From contig CACXBN010000146.1 of NCBI GenBank assembly GCA_902765885.1, forward strand, positions 1 through 15,481: DNA of 15,481 bases, read 5' to 3'. Both the position numbers and the translations under genes were made by a program. Of this stretch, positions 1-7,084 are shown piece by piece; within the stretch, counting starts at the first letter, position 1; every line of letters starts with the position of its first letter. The notes beneath the pieces were generated by a model. The model worked only from the letters and a program-made list of their open reading frames with translations, searched no databases and had not been told where the DNA came from. The stretch is from an uncultured Ruminococcus sp. Its GTDB lineage: Bacteria > Bacillota > Clostridia > Oscillospirales > CAG-272.

Positions 1-1
1 G

Positions 2-1390
2 ATTAAATGCACAACCGTCATGTTATTCATGGCAGCGCTTGCTTTCGTTCTCGCAGTATGCACCCATGCTGAAGAACCGGGTATCCGTGTTGCTTTTATT
101 GACAGCGGTATTTCAACAAAACACATTGACAGTTCCAAGGTATTACAGGGTGTCAACTATGTTTTCCCTGAGTATGACACACAGGACCGTATTGGACACG
201 GTACGGCTACAGCCGGTTTGGTCATGGGGGCAGAAGACCAGGGAATAATCGGAGTCTGTTCGGATATAATTGCTGTCCCTCTTGTGGTTGTGGATGTGTA
301 TCCTTCCGGTGTTACGATGAACGGAGGTCCTGATGCGCTCTGCAAAGCTATTTATGACGCAGTTGATCTTTTCGGATGCAGGATCATCAACATAAGTCTC
401 TGTACGACGGAAAATTCGTCAGCTTTAAAAGATGCAGCGGACTATGCCGAATCCCGTGGGGTTTTAATCATCGCATCGGTTGGAAATGACGGAAATACGG
501 ATCAGATTTATTATCCTGCCGCGTATGAAACAGTTGTGTCTGTCGGTTCGGCAGATGGCAATCAAGCCGCATCGTTTTCACAGGACGGCGTTGATATACT
601 TGCTCCGGGAATGGATTTGAAAACCGCGACAAATCACAATACAGTCGATGCGACAACAGTATCAGGCACATCATATTCTTGCGCCGTGATTACGGGTATT
701 TGCTCAAAGATTCTCACTGCTTATCCGGAAATGACCCCGTCTGATGTTCGAAGAATATTGTTTACTTTGGCTGAGGACGTTATGGATGATGGCTTTGATC
801 TGAGAAGCGGGTGGGGAATCCTTAGTGCAGACACGGTTATACCATCGGTATTCTGGGATGTATCCGAAACTCTTTGGAGCAGGCACAGTATCCTGCAGAT
901 GTATGAGCAGGGACTGATGCGCGGCGTGGGAATCGGACGGTTTGCGCCGGATGGCAATCTTACACGCGCCATGCTTGCGGTTATTCTGTACAGAATGGCC
1001 GGGACACCCGAAATCACGGATAAAACTGAATTTCGTGATGTTGATGCAGAAGCATATTACGCTGATGCTGTGATTTGGGCTTCTGATATGCAGATCATGA
1101 AAGGATACGGCAACGGACGTTTCGGGCCGGATGATTATGTTACGCGTGAGCAAGCCGTGACTCTTCTCTGGAGATACGATAACAGCGAAATTACCGGATG
1201 GGATGGTCTCTCTGACTTTAAAGATGCCGATAATATCAGTTTATGGGCAAAGGATGCATTTGCATGGGCAGTAAGCAAAGGGATTGTTTCCGGACGAGAA
1301 AACGGAGCTCTTGATCCTAAAGGGACCGCGACACGAGCTGAGATAGCTCATCTTGTCCAAAATTATAAGACCGCGATATTGGATATGTGA
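2..1390 (+). CDS. Secreted S8 (subtilisin-like) serine protease with three C-terminal SLH domains; 5' end probably cut by the window
   Basis: Numbering is from the ATG at 20 (456 residues). The subtilase triad is complete: Asp28 in AFIDSG, His60 in GHGTATAG and Ser218 in SGTSYS; the oxyanion Asn156 lies in SVGNDGN. Residues about 275-450 hold three S-layer homology repeats (near 278-328, 338-388 and 400-450), each with the FxDV/W...A...G and TR(A/E) pattern. Residues 1-17 are a hydrophobic signal sequence ending THA-EE, but no ribosome binding site precedes position 20. The frame stays open to position 2 and adds a lysine upstream, so the true start and the charged signal-peptide N-terminus probably lie outside the window. 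The protein should be exported and held on the wall through SLH binding to a secondary polymer. The catalytic domain is compact and shows no obvious long propeptide. Its substrate is unknown. It converges on the ABC genes and is not part of their operon. Confidence 0.93.
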   Translation: MKCTTVMLFMAALAFVLAVCTHAEEPGIRVAFIDSGISTKHIDSSKVLQGVNYVFPEYDTQDRIGHGTATAGLVMGAEDQGIIGVCSDIIAVPLVVVDVYPSGVTMNGGPDALCKAIYDAVDLFGCRIINISLCTTENSSALKDAADYAESRGVLIIASVGNDGNTDQIYYPAAYETVVSVGSADGNQAASFSQDGVDILAPGMDLKTATNHNTVDATTVSGTSYSCAVITGICSKILTAYPEMTPSDVRRILFTLAEDVMDDGFDLRSGWGILSADTVIPSVFWDVSETLWSRHSILQMYEQGLMRGVGIGRFAPDGNLTRAMLAVILYRMAGTPEITDKTEFRDVDAEAYYADAVIWASDMQIMKGYGNGRFGPDDYVTREQAVTLLWRYDNSEITGWDGLSDFKDADNISLWAKDAFAWAVSKGIVSGRENGALDPKGTATRAEIAHLVQNYKTAILDM

Positions 1391-1445
1391 TGAAAACCTG
1401 CTTAACCACATCGCGTGTCTTTCAATGTAACCCAGGAGCCAAATA

Positions 1446-1485
1446 AGCTGATCAGCTCATGATGTCTTGCTTTTGGCATTATGAG
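1446..1485. other. Palindrome and imperfect hairpin in the convergent intergenic region
   Basis: A perfect 12-bp palindrome (AGCTGATCAGCT) occupies 1446-1457. Overlapping it, CTCATGATG (1456-1464) can pair with CATTATGAG (1477-1485) over nine positions with one G-U wobble and a 12-base loop. No T-run follows, so this is not a standard terminator. It may be a 3' UTR structure of the protease mRNA or chance. Apart from this and the terminator at 1536, I see nothing in 1391-1662. Confidence 0.3.
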
Positions 1486-1535
1486 ACAACAGTATTGATG
1501 GCTTGTACACGACTTTATCATTAGACAATAAGAAA

Positions 1536-1590
1536 AAAAGAACACAGATAAGCCCACAATGTGCAGCTGTTTCTGTGTTCTTTTGTTGTT
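1536..1590. terminator. Bidirectional rho-independent terminator between convergent genes
   Basis: A perfect 13-bp inverted repeat, aaaagaacacaga at 1536-1548 and its complement at 1572-1584, flanks a 23-base loop. The right arm ends in T4 followed by a T-rich stretch on the plus strand. The left arm begins in an A-run that reads as T-rich on the minus strand. It can therefore stop the plus-strand protease transcript and the minus-strand ABC transcript, which fits its place between converging genes. The stem is moderately A+T-rich but long. Confidence 0.8.
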
Positions 1591-1662
1591 TCAAATCAGA
1601 TGAGTCGATTTAGGCTGCTGCAATATACATGGAATTACAGCATAGATACGGTTGACGATTTG

Positions 1663-3567
1663 TCATTCAAGTTCAAAAGCGCCGGTATAGAGCTGATAGT
1701 AAGTGCCTTTTTGCTCTATAAGCTTTTCGTGGCTGCCTCTTTCAATTATTTTCCCGTGATCCAGAACCATAATGACGTCGGAGTTCATGACTGTTGAAAG
1801 CCTGTGGGCTATAACGAATACGGTCCTGCCTTCCATCAGCTTGTCCATTCCCCTTGATACTATGGCCTCTGTTCTCGTGTCAATCGAAGAGGTTGCTTCA
1901 TCGAGGATCATTACGGGCGGATTTGCAACAGCAGCACGGGCTATCGCGATAAGCTGACGCTGTCCTTGGGATAGATTTGCTCCGTTGTTTGTGAGCATCG
2001 TGTTGTATCCTTCGGGAAGTCTGGTTATAAAGTCGTCGGCGCCAGCAAGCTTTGCGGCTTCAATGCATTCTTCATCCGTTGCGTCAAGTTTGCCGTATCT
2101 TATGTTTCCGATAACGGTGTCGGTAAAGAGGTTTGTGTCCTGAAGAACTATTCCGAGGGAAGCTCTCAGGTCTGCCTTCTTTATCTTGTTGATATTTATG
2201 CCGTCGTATCTGATTTTGCCGTCCGCTATGTCATAGAAACGGTTTATGAGATTGGTTATGGTGGTCTTTCCTGCGCCTGTAGCTCCTACAAAGGCCACCT
2301 TCTGTCCAGGTTCCGCATAGACCGAAACATCTGTAAGAACCTGTTTTTTGCCGTCATATGAGAAGTCCACATCGAACATTCTCACATCACCTGCTAGCGC
2401 GGTATATGTTGTCGTGCCGTCTCCGTGAGGATGTTTCCAGGCCCACTTTCCGGTCCGTTCCTTGCTTTCGGTTATGTTGCCGTTTTCGTCAATGTTTGCG
2501 TTTACAAGCATGACATATCCGTCATCTGTTTCCGGTTCCTCATCCATCAGGGTGAATATTCTGTCTGCACCCGCAAGCGCCATTACCAGGGTGTTGAACT
2601 GCTGGGAAAGAGAGTTTACGTTGCCGGTGAACTGACGTGTCATGCCGAGGAACGGGATGACAACGCTGATCCTTAGCGGATCTCCGGAAAGAGAAAAGTT
2701 CGGAGCGTTCAGAACAAGTAAAATGCCTCCTATCATTGCCGTAAGGACATATAAAATGTTTCCTATATTTCCTATTACCGGTCCTAGAGTGTTGGCATAT
2801 GCGTTTGCCCTGTATCCGTCTTCAAAGAGCTGTTCGTTCAGCTTATTGAATTCTTCTTCGCATTCGGCTTCATGATTGAATACTTTAACCACTTTCTGGC
2901 CGTTCATGGTCTCCTGAACATAACCTTCAACACGACCGAGAGATTTCTGGTTTCTTACGAAGTATTTCGAAGCTCCGCCTCCGACCTTCTTTGAAACAAT
3001 GAACATGGCGATAACGCCGAGAAGCACAACGAGAGTCAGCCATCCGCAGAAGTATATCATAATGGACATTACGACAAGGACTATGGCTCCGGACTGTATG
3101 AGAGTGGGGAGTGTCTGTGAAACAAGCTGTCTCAGCGTGTCTATGTCGTTCGTGTATATCGACATTATGTCTCCGTGCTTGTGCGTATCGAAGTATTTTA
3201 TCGGAAGGTTCTGCATCTTGTCAAACATGGCACATCTCATCTTTGATAAGAATCCCTGTGTTATGTATGCCATAAGCTGCGTATACGTGAACATCGAGAT
3301 GAGGGAGAGGAGATAGAGCGATATAAGGACGATAAGAAGTGGAACTATTTTTTCTGCCGCAGTCTGCCAGTCTCCTGATTCAGTGTATGCTTGTATTATT
3401 TCTATTATCTGCTGTTGGAAAAGAGAGGGTGATGAAGATACAATAGCAGAAAAGAGAATGCATAATGCGGTGAGAGGCACAAGAACAGGGTAGAACGAGA
3501 ACAGCATTTTTATAACTCGTCCGAGAACGCCTTTCTTAATCGGGGGACGTGAGTTGGCTTTTTTCAT
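1663..3567 (-). CDS. ABC exporter half-transporter (permease fused to ATPase), catalytically competent subunit
   Basis: This 634-residue type IV (MsbA-like) exporter half has about six membrane helices in residues 20-310 and an ATPase domain from about 395. ATPase motifs are canonical: Walker A GATGAGKT (428-435), Q-loop Gln476, signature LSQGQ (532-536), Walker B with catalytic Glu557, and H-loop His588. A polar insert of about 45 residues (roughly 347-392, rich in Asn, Glu, Trp and His) sits between the membrane and ATPase domains and accounts for its extra length over the partner. The ATG overlaps the partner's stop codon by four bases (ATGA) and follows a strong GGAGG site with about 8-base spacing, so the two are translated together. 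The heterodimer probably exports a hydrophobic compound, peptide or lipid-like molecule, but substrate cannot be read from sequence. The downstream terminator at 1536-1584 ends the transcript. Confidence 0.95.
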   Translation of the reverse strand: MKKANSRPPIKKGVLGRVIKMLFSFYPVLVPLTALCILFSAIVSSSPSLFQQQIIEIIQAYTESGDWQTAAEKIVPLLIVLISLYLLSLISMFTYTQLMAYITQGFLSKMRCAMFDKMQNLPIKYFDTHKHGDIMSIYTNDIDTLRQLVSQTLPTLIQSGAIVLVVMSIMIYFCGWLTLVVLLGVIAMFIVSKKVGGGASKYFVRNQKSLGRVEGYVQETMNGQKVVKVFNHEAECEEEFNKLNEQLFEDGYRANAYANTLGPVIGNIGNILYVLTAMIGGILLVLNAPNFSLSGDPLRISVVIPFLGMTRQFTGNVNSLSQQFNTLVMALAGADRIFTLMDEEPETDDGYVMLVNANIDENGNITESKERTGKWAWKHPHGDGTTTYTALAGDVRMFDVDFSYDGKKQVLTDVSVYAEPGQKVAFVGATGAGKTTITNLINRFYDIADGKIRYDGININKIKKADLRASLGIVLQDTNLFTDTVIGNIRYGKLDATDEECIEAAKLAGADDFITRLPEGYNTMLTNNGANLSQGQRQLIAIARAAVANPPVMILDEATSSIDTRTEAIVSRGMDKLMEGRTVFVIAHRLSTVMNSDVIMVLDHGKIIERGSHEKLIEQKGTYYQLYTGAFELE

Positions 3568-5303
3568 TTCTGCTCACCTCCCTTGTTCTGCTGTTCATAT
3601 ACTTCCTTGTATATCTGATTGTTCTCAAGCAGATATTCCGGCGTTCCGATCGCGTCGATCTTGCCGTTGTCCATAACTATCACGCGGTCGGCGTGCTCTA
3701 CCGAAGCTATCCTCTGCGCGATTATTATTTTGGTAGTATCGGGAATATATGATTCAAATCCTTTTCTTATAAGAGCATCCGTACGTGTATCCACGGCGCT
3801 CGTGGAGTCGTCGAGAATCAGGACTTTAGGTTTTTTGAGAAGCGCTCTCGCGATACATATCCTCTGCTTCTGACCGCCTGACACATTTGTGCCGCCCTGT
3901 TCGATCATGGTGTCGTAACCGTCCGGGAACTGAGAAATGAATTCATCAGCCTGAGCCAGTTTACATGCTTCAATGAGTTCTTCATCAGTGGCATTTTTGT
4001 TGCCCCAGCGAAGATTGTCCTTGATGGTGCCAGAGAACAGAACATTTTTCTGAAGTACGACGGAAACCGCGTCTCTCAGTGTTACGAGGTCATATTCTCT
4101 TACATCTGTCCCGCCGAGCTTGACAGAGCCGACGGTCACATCATAAAGACGGGATATAAGCTGGATAAGAGTTGATTTGCTTGATCCTGTTCCGCCTATG
4201 ATTCCGATAGTTTCGCCGGAGTTTATGTGGAATGAAACATCGGCAAGCGCATAATTATCGGATTTGGCCGAATACTTGAAGCTTACGTCTTCAAAATCAA
4301 TGGAACCGTCTTTTATTTCATATACCGGATTCTCCGGATTTGTTATGGCTGATTCTTCGCAAAGCACTTCATCTATTCTTCTCATGGATTCAAGAGACAT
4401 CGTAAGCATGACGAATATCATCGAGAACATCATGAGTGAGAAAAGTATCTGCACTCCGTAAGTAAGCATGGCGGAGAGCTGGCCGACGTCTATGTCGACT
4501 CCGCGCCCTTCTATTATGAGCTTGCCTCCGAAATACATGATGAATACAATATTGAAGTACATGCAGAACTGCATAAGCGGGCTGTTCAGAGCCACGATTC
4601 TTTCTGCTTTGGTGAAATCTTTTCTGATGTTTTCAGCAGCTGAACCGAATTTTTTCTTTTCGTATTCTTCACGCACAAAGCCTTTGACGGTGCGCATGGC
4701 CATTACATTTTCTTCGATCGATTCATTCAGCTTGTCGTATTTTTTGAAGACTGCTCTGAAGGCCGGCATGGCATTTTTTGCTATCAGTATCAGACCTGTG
4801 GCAAGGAAGGGTATCACTATAACGAACGAGACGGCAAGAGACTTTCCGAGTCTGAATGCCATAACCGTCGAAAAGACAAGCATGAACGGGCTTCTGACAG
4901 CGATTCTGATAATCATCATATATGCCATCTGGACATAGCTGACATCGGTAGTCATTCTGGTGACCAGTGATGCGGATGAAAACTTGTCGATGTTCTCGAA
5001 AGAGAATGTCTGGGTTTTTTCGAATATTCTTCTTCTCAGGTTTTTTGCAAAACCGGATGAAGCTTTGGAGGCAGTAAACGCGGCTGAAGCGCCGAATGCC
5101 AGTGAAATAAGCGCCAGAACAAATAGTATCAGACCATGTCTGAGTACATTTGAAAGATCCGAGCCTGCCTTAATCTCGTTTACCAAATACGCAATTTCAG
5201 TCGGCATTATACATTCGATAATGACCTCTCCAACGATAAGAAGGGGCGTCAGAATCGATAATTTTTTATATTGTCCGACAGATTGCAACAGTCGTTTTAT
5301 CAT
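3564..5303 (-). CDS. ABC exporter half-transporter, partner with a degenerate ATPase site
   Basis: This 579-residue permease-ATPase fusion is the first gene of the minus-strand pair. The membrane domain covers about residues 15-310 and the ATPase about 335-570. Walker A GGTGSSKS (370-377), Q-loop Gln418 and signature VSGGQ (474-478) are intact. The catalytic Glu after Walker B is Asp499 (LILDDS) and the H-loop His is Gln530 (IIAQR). This is the pattern of heterodimeric exporters such as TM287/288 or BmrCD, where one nucleotide site is non-hydrolytic. It supports obligate pairing with the downstream half, whose gene it overlaps by four bases. The start is set by a GAGAGG site (plus coordinates 5314-5319) ten bases upstream, and a promoter is seen at 5333-5362. 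Drug, peptide or lipid export are all possible; the specific cargo is unknown. Confidence 0.95.
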   Translation of the reverse strand: MIKRLLQSVGQYKKLSILTPLLIVGEVIIECIMPTEIAYLVNEIKAGSDLSNVLRHGLILFVLALISLAFGASAAFTASKASSGFAKNLRRRIFEKTQTFSFENIDKFSSASLVTRMTTDVSYVQMAYMMIIRIAVRSPFMLVFSTVMAFRLGKSLAVSFVIVIPFLATGLILIAKNAMPAFRAVFKKYDKLNESIEENVMAMRTVKGFVREEYEKKKFGSAAENIRKDFTKAERIVALNSPLMQFCMYFNIVFIMYFGGKLIIEGRGVDIDVGQLSAMLTYGVQILFSLMMFSMIFVMLTMSLESMRRIDEVLCEESAITNPENPVYEIKDGSIDFEDVSFKYSAKSDNYALADVSFHINSGETIGIIGGTGSSKSTLIQLISRLYDVTVGSVKLGGTDVREYDLVTLRDAVSVVLQKNVLFSGTIKDNLRWGNKNATDEELIEACKLAQADEFISQFPDGYDTMIEQGGTNVSGGQKQRICIARALLKKPKVLILDDSTSAVDTRTDALIRKGFESYIPDTTKIIIAQRIASVEHADRVIVMDNGKIDAIGTPEYLLENNQIYKEVYEQQNKGGEQK

Positions 5304-5332
5304 TAATGTTTTTCCTCTCAGTTAATCATGTC

Positions 5333-5362
5333 ATTATACTACTTCGGACTCATTCAAGTCAA
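5333..5362 (-). promoter_or_regulatory. Sigma-A-type promoter for the ABC exporter genes
   Basis: Read on the minus strand, TTGACT (plus 5357-5362) and a perfect TATAAT (plus 5333-5338) are separated by 18 bases. Transcription would start near 5326, leaving a short leader that includes the GAGAGG ribosome site before the ATG at 5303. The -35 lies in one arm of the inverted repeat described at 5356-5496. Confidence 0.65.
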
Positions 5363-5496
5363 CAATAACATCTCCCGAATGTATGCAGAAAAATGGGACT
5401 TGAAAGACGGCATATTTGGCTATATTTATATTTCGGAAGAGTGTTTTATCAATATGTTGATGTTTCGACGATTCGTGAGGGCGCTTTTGTTGACTT
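5356..5496. repeat. Perfect 10-bp inverted repeat spanning the -35 regions of both divergent promoters
   Basis: AAGTCAACAA at 5356-5365 and TTGTTGACTT at 5487-5496 are exact reverse complements 121 bases apart. Each arm contains the -35 box (TTGACT) of the promoter that fires outward from it. On the plus strand a second TTGACG follows directly (5496-5501), giving tandem TTGAC units. A shared operator or activator site is possible. So is simple -35 similarity, since six of the ten bases are the promoter consensus. Confidence 0.5.
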
Positions 5497-5518
5497 TGAC
5501 GTGTTCATATGATAAAAT
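5490..5518 (+). promoter_or_regulatory. Sigma-A-type promoter for the dlt-like operon
   Basis: TTGACT (5490-5495) and TAAAAT (5513-5518) are spaced by 17 bases, predicting a start near 5525. A perfect TATAAT also occurs at 5531-5536 but has no matching -35 at the right distance and lacks the TGn extension, so it is the weaker choice. Either start leaves the AAAGGA ribosome site at 5543-5548 in the leader. No other clear promoter was seen in the gaps inside the plus-strand gene cluster, which supports one transcript. Confidence 0.55.
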
Positions 5519-5542
5519 TTCAAAATGGATTATAATGTGAGG

Positions 5543-5548
5543 AAAGGA
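5543..5548 (+). promoter_or_regulatory. Ribosome binding site deciding the start of the adenylation-enzyme gene
   Basis: AAAGGA ends nine bases before the ATG at 5558. The alternative in-frame ATG at 5525 has no Shine-Dalgarno site and coincides with the predicted transcription start, so 5558 is preferred. Confidence 0.6.
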
Positions 5549-5557
5549 CATGGCACA

Positions 5558-7084
5558 ATGCTGAATGCTTTTGATTACCTGCTTGATACGGCGTCTTTGC
5601 ATCCCGAAAAAATCGCATTTTCGGACAAAGATAAAGCTGTGACTTTTTCAGAGCTGCTTCAGTGCACCGAGATGCTCGGAAAGGCAATATCCGACAAAGC
5701 GGTCTCTCCGAAAGGATTCGTGGCCGTGTTTGTTGGCAGGAGAGTCGAATCGGTGATCGGAATGCTTGCATGTCTTTCTGCAGGATACACATATGTGCCT
5801 GTAGACGAGTCCTCTCCAACAGACAGGATAATGGAGATACTGCGTCAGACAAAACCGTTTCTTGCCCTTTATTCTCAAAACAGCAGGGTTGATCCTTCCG
5901 TCTTTTCGGATTTCTGCGAAATGATGAGTATGGATGAAGCGTATGGAAAATATGACCCTGACGTACGCAGGTACCTTTCGGCCAGAAGAAAAAAAGTGCT
6001 TGATATAGATCCCGCATATGTCATTTTTACATCAGGATCCACAGGAGTTCCAAAGGGAATACTTGTTTCTCACAGATCCCTTATCGACTTCACCGACTGG
6101 ATGGATACGGCCGCATCTCTCGCTGCAGATGATGTTCTCGGAAATCAGGCTCCGTTCTATTTTGACCTTTCGGTGAAAGACCTTTATCAGACACTGAAAA
6201 CCGGGTGCTCATGTCATATTCTCGAAAGAAAGCTGTTCATGTTTCCTTCTCTCCTTGTGGACAGAATGAACGAAAAGAAGATAACAGCCATCATTTGGTC
6301 GACATCCGCTTTCAGACTTGTTGCGGAGTGCGGCATACTGGAAAAGAAAAGTCCCGTGACGCTGAAAAAAGCTCTTCTCGGTGGAGAGGCGCTGCTGGCA
6401 AAACACGTGAATATATGGAAAAAAGCCGTAAGCGGCATAAAGATAACGAATCTTTACGGTCCTACCGAGGTCACTGTGGACTGCACATATTACCCGATAG
6501 AAAGGGAATTTGAAAATAATGAACCGATCCCCATCGGGAAGGCATGCGAAAACATGGAAGTTTTTCTGCTCGACGAGAACGGAAGGGAAGTTCCAAAAGG
6601 CGAGACCGGTGAGATATGCGTAAGAGGAGCAGGAGTCGCGATAGGATACCTCGGCGATTTCGAGAAGACGAGGAATTCCTTTGTTCAGAACCCGCTTAAC
6701 GATTCCTATCCGGATATAATATATAAAACAGGCGATCTTGCATACATTGACAAAGACGGTAATTTTGTGTTTGTTTCCCGCAAGGATGCCCAGATAAAAC
6801 ACATGGGCTACAGGATTGAACTTCAGGAAGTTGAAAACGCAGTTGCATCCGTTGACGGAGTGAAAGAGTGCGGCTGCACGTTTGACAGTGAAAACGACCG
6901 CATCGTGTGTGCTTTTTCTTCGGAGATTGGAAAAGACTTGATTGCAGCAGGATTGAAGGAAAAACTTCCAAAATACATGATCCCAGATGTCTGGATTAAC
7001 ATGAAAGAAATCCCGCATACGCCAAACGGAAAAATCGACAGAAAAAAGATCAGGGAGCAATATGAGCTTGAAAAAAGTAGATGA
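5558..7084 (+). CDS. DltA-like amino-acid adenylating enzyme (carrier-protein ligase)
   Basis: The 508-residue product (numbered from 5558) is an ANL-family adenylation enzyme of DltA length with no fused carrier domain. It should activate a carboxylic acid with ATP and load it on a phosphopantetheinyl carrier protein, here probably the one encoded next. Visible motifs are the P-loop FTSGSTGVPKG (157-167), NQAPFYFDLS (Asp203), YGPTE (300-304), YKTGD (389-393) and the C-terminal NGKIDRKK with catalytic Lys492. The FDLSVxDLY stretch is strongly DltA-like, and the conserved Asp argues for an amino-acid substrate. The residue aligned with DltA Cys269 is Gly275 (LLGGE), while Val307 matches Val301. 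The spacings 203-275-307 equal 197-269-301 of Bacillus DltA as I recall it. D-alanine specificity is therefore doubtful and I give no dlt symbol. Start 5558 is chosen over the in-frame ATG at 5525. The gene overlaps the next by 23 bases. Confidence 0.9.
   Translation: MLNAFDYLLDTASLHPEKIAFSDKDKAVTFSELLQCTEMLGKAISDKAVSPKGFVAVFVGRRVESVIGMLACLSAGYTYVPVDESSPTDRIMEILRQTKPFLALYSQNSRVDPSVFSDFCEMMSMDEAYGKYDPDVRRYLSARRKKVLDIDPAYVIFTSGSTGVPKGILVSHRSLIDFTDWMDTAASLAADDVLGNQAPFYFDLSVKDLYQTLKTGCSCHILERKLFMFPSLLVDRMNEKKITAIIWSTSAFRLVAECGILEKKSPVTLKKALLGGEALLAKHVNIWKKAVSGIKITNLYGPTEVTVDCTYYPIEREFENNEPIPIGKACENMEVFLLDENGREVPKGETGEICVRGAGVAIGYLGDFEKTRNSFVQNPLNDSYPDIIYKTGDLAYIDKDGNFVFVSRKDAQIKHMGYRIELQEVENAVASVDGVKECGCTFDSENDRIVCAFSSEIGKDLIAAGLKEKLPKYMIPDVWINMKEIPHTPNGKIDRKKIREQYELEKSR

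Noticed and set aside
704..1153. Open frame of 149 codons on the minus strand opposite the subtilase
   Set aside because: It covers the catalytic Ser region and SLH repeats of the real gene and has no family resemblance.
5531..5536. Perfect TATAAT as the main -10 box of the operon
   Set aside because: It has no -35 at 16-19 bases upstream and no TGn extension; the TTGACT-17-TAAAAT pair just upstream fits better. It remains a possible secondary start.
5304..5557. A dltX-like small gene ahead of the ligase
   Set aside because: The only open frame upstream (5328-5540) overlaps both promoters, has no Shine-Dalgarno site and no membrane-anchor pattern like DltX.
5304..5557. LytTR (AgrA-type) direct repeats in the control region
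   Set aside because: I found no pair matching the AgrA-type consensus at proper spacing; the tandem TTGAC units are better explained as -35 sequence.
6209..7060. Open frame of 283 codons on the minus strand inside the adenylating-enzyme gene
   Set aside because: It lies wholly opposite a gene with full ANL motifs, is Cys/Phe/His-rich in the way of antisense translations, and resembles no family I recognise.
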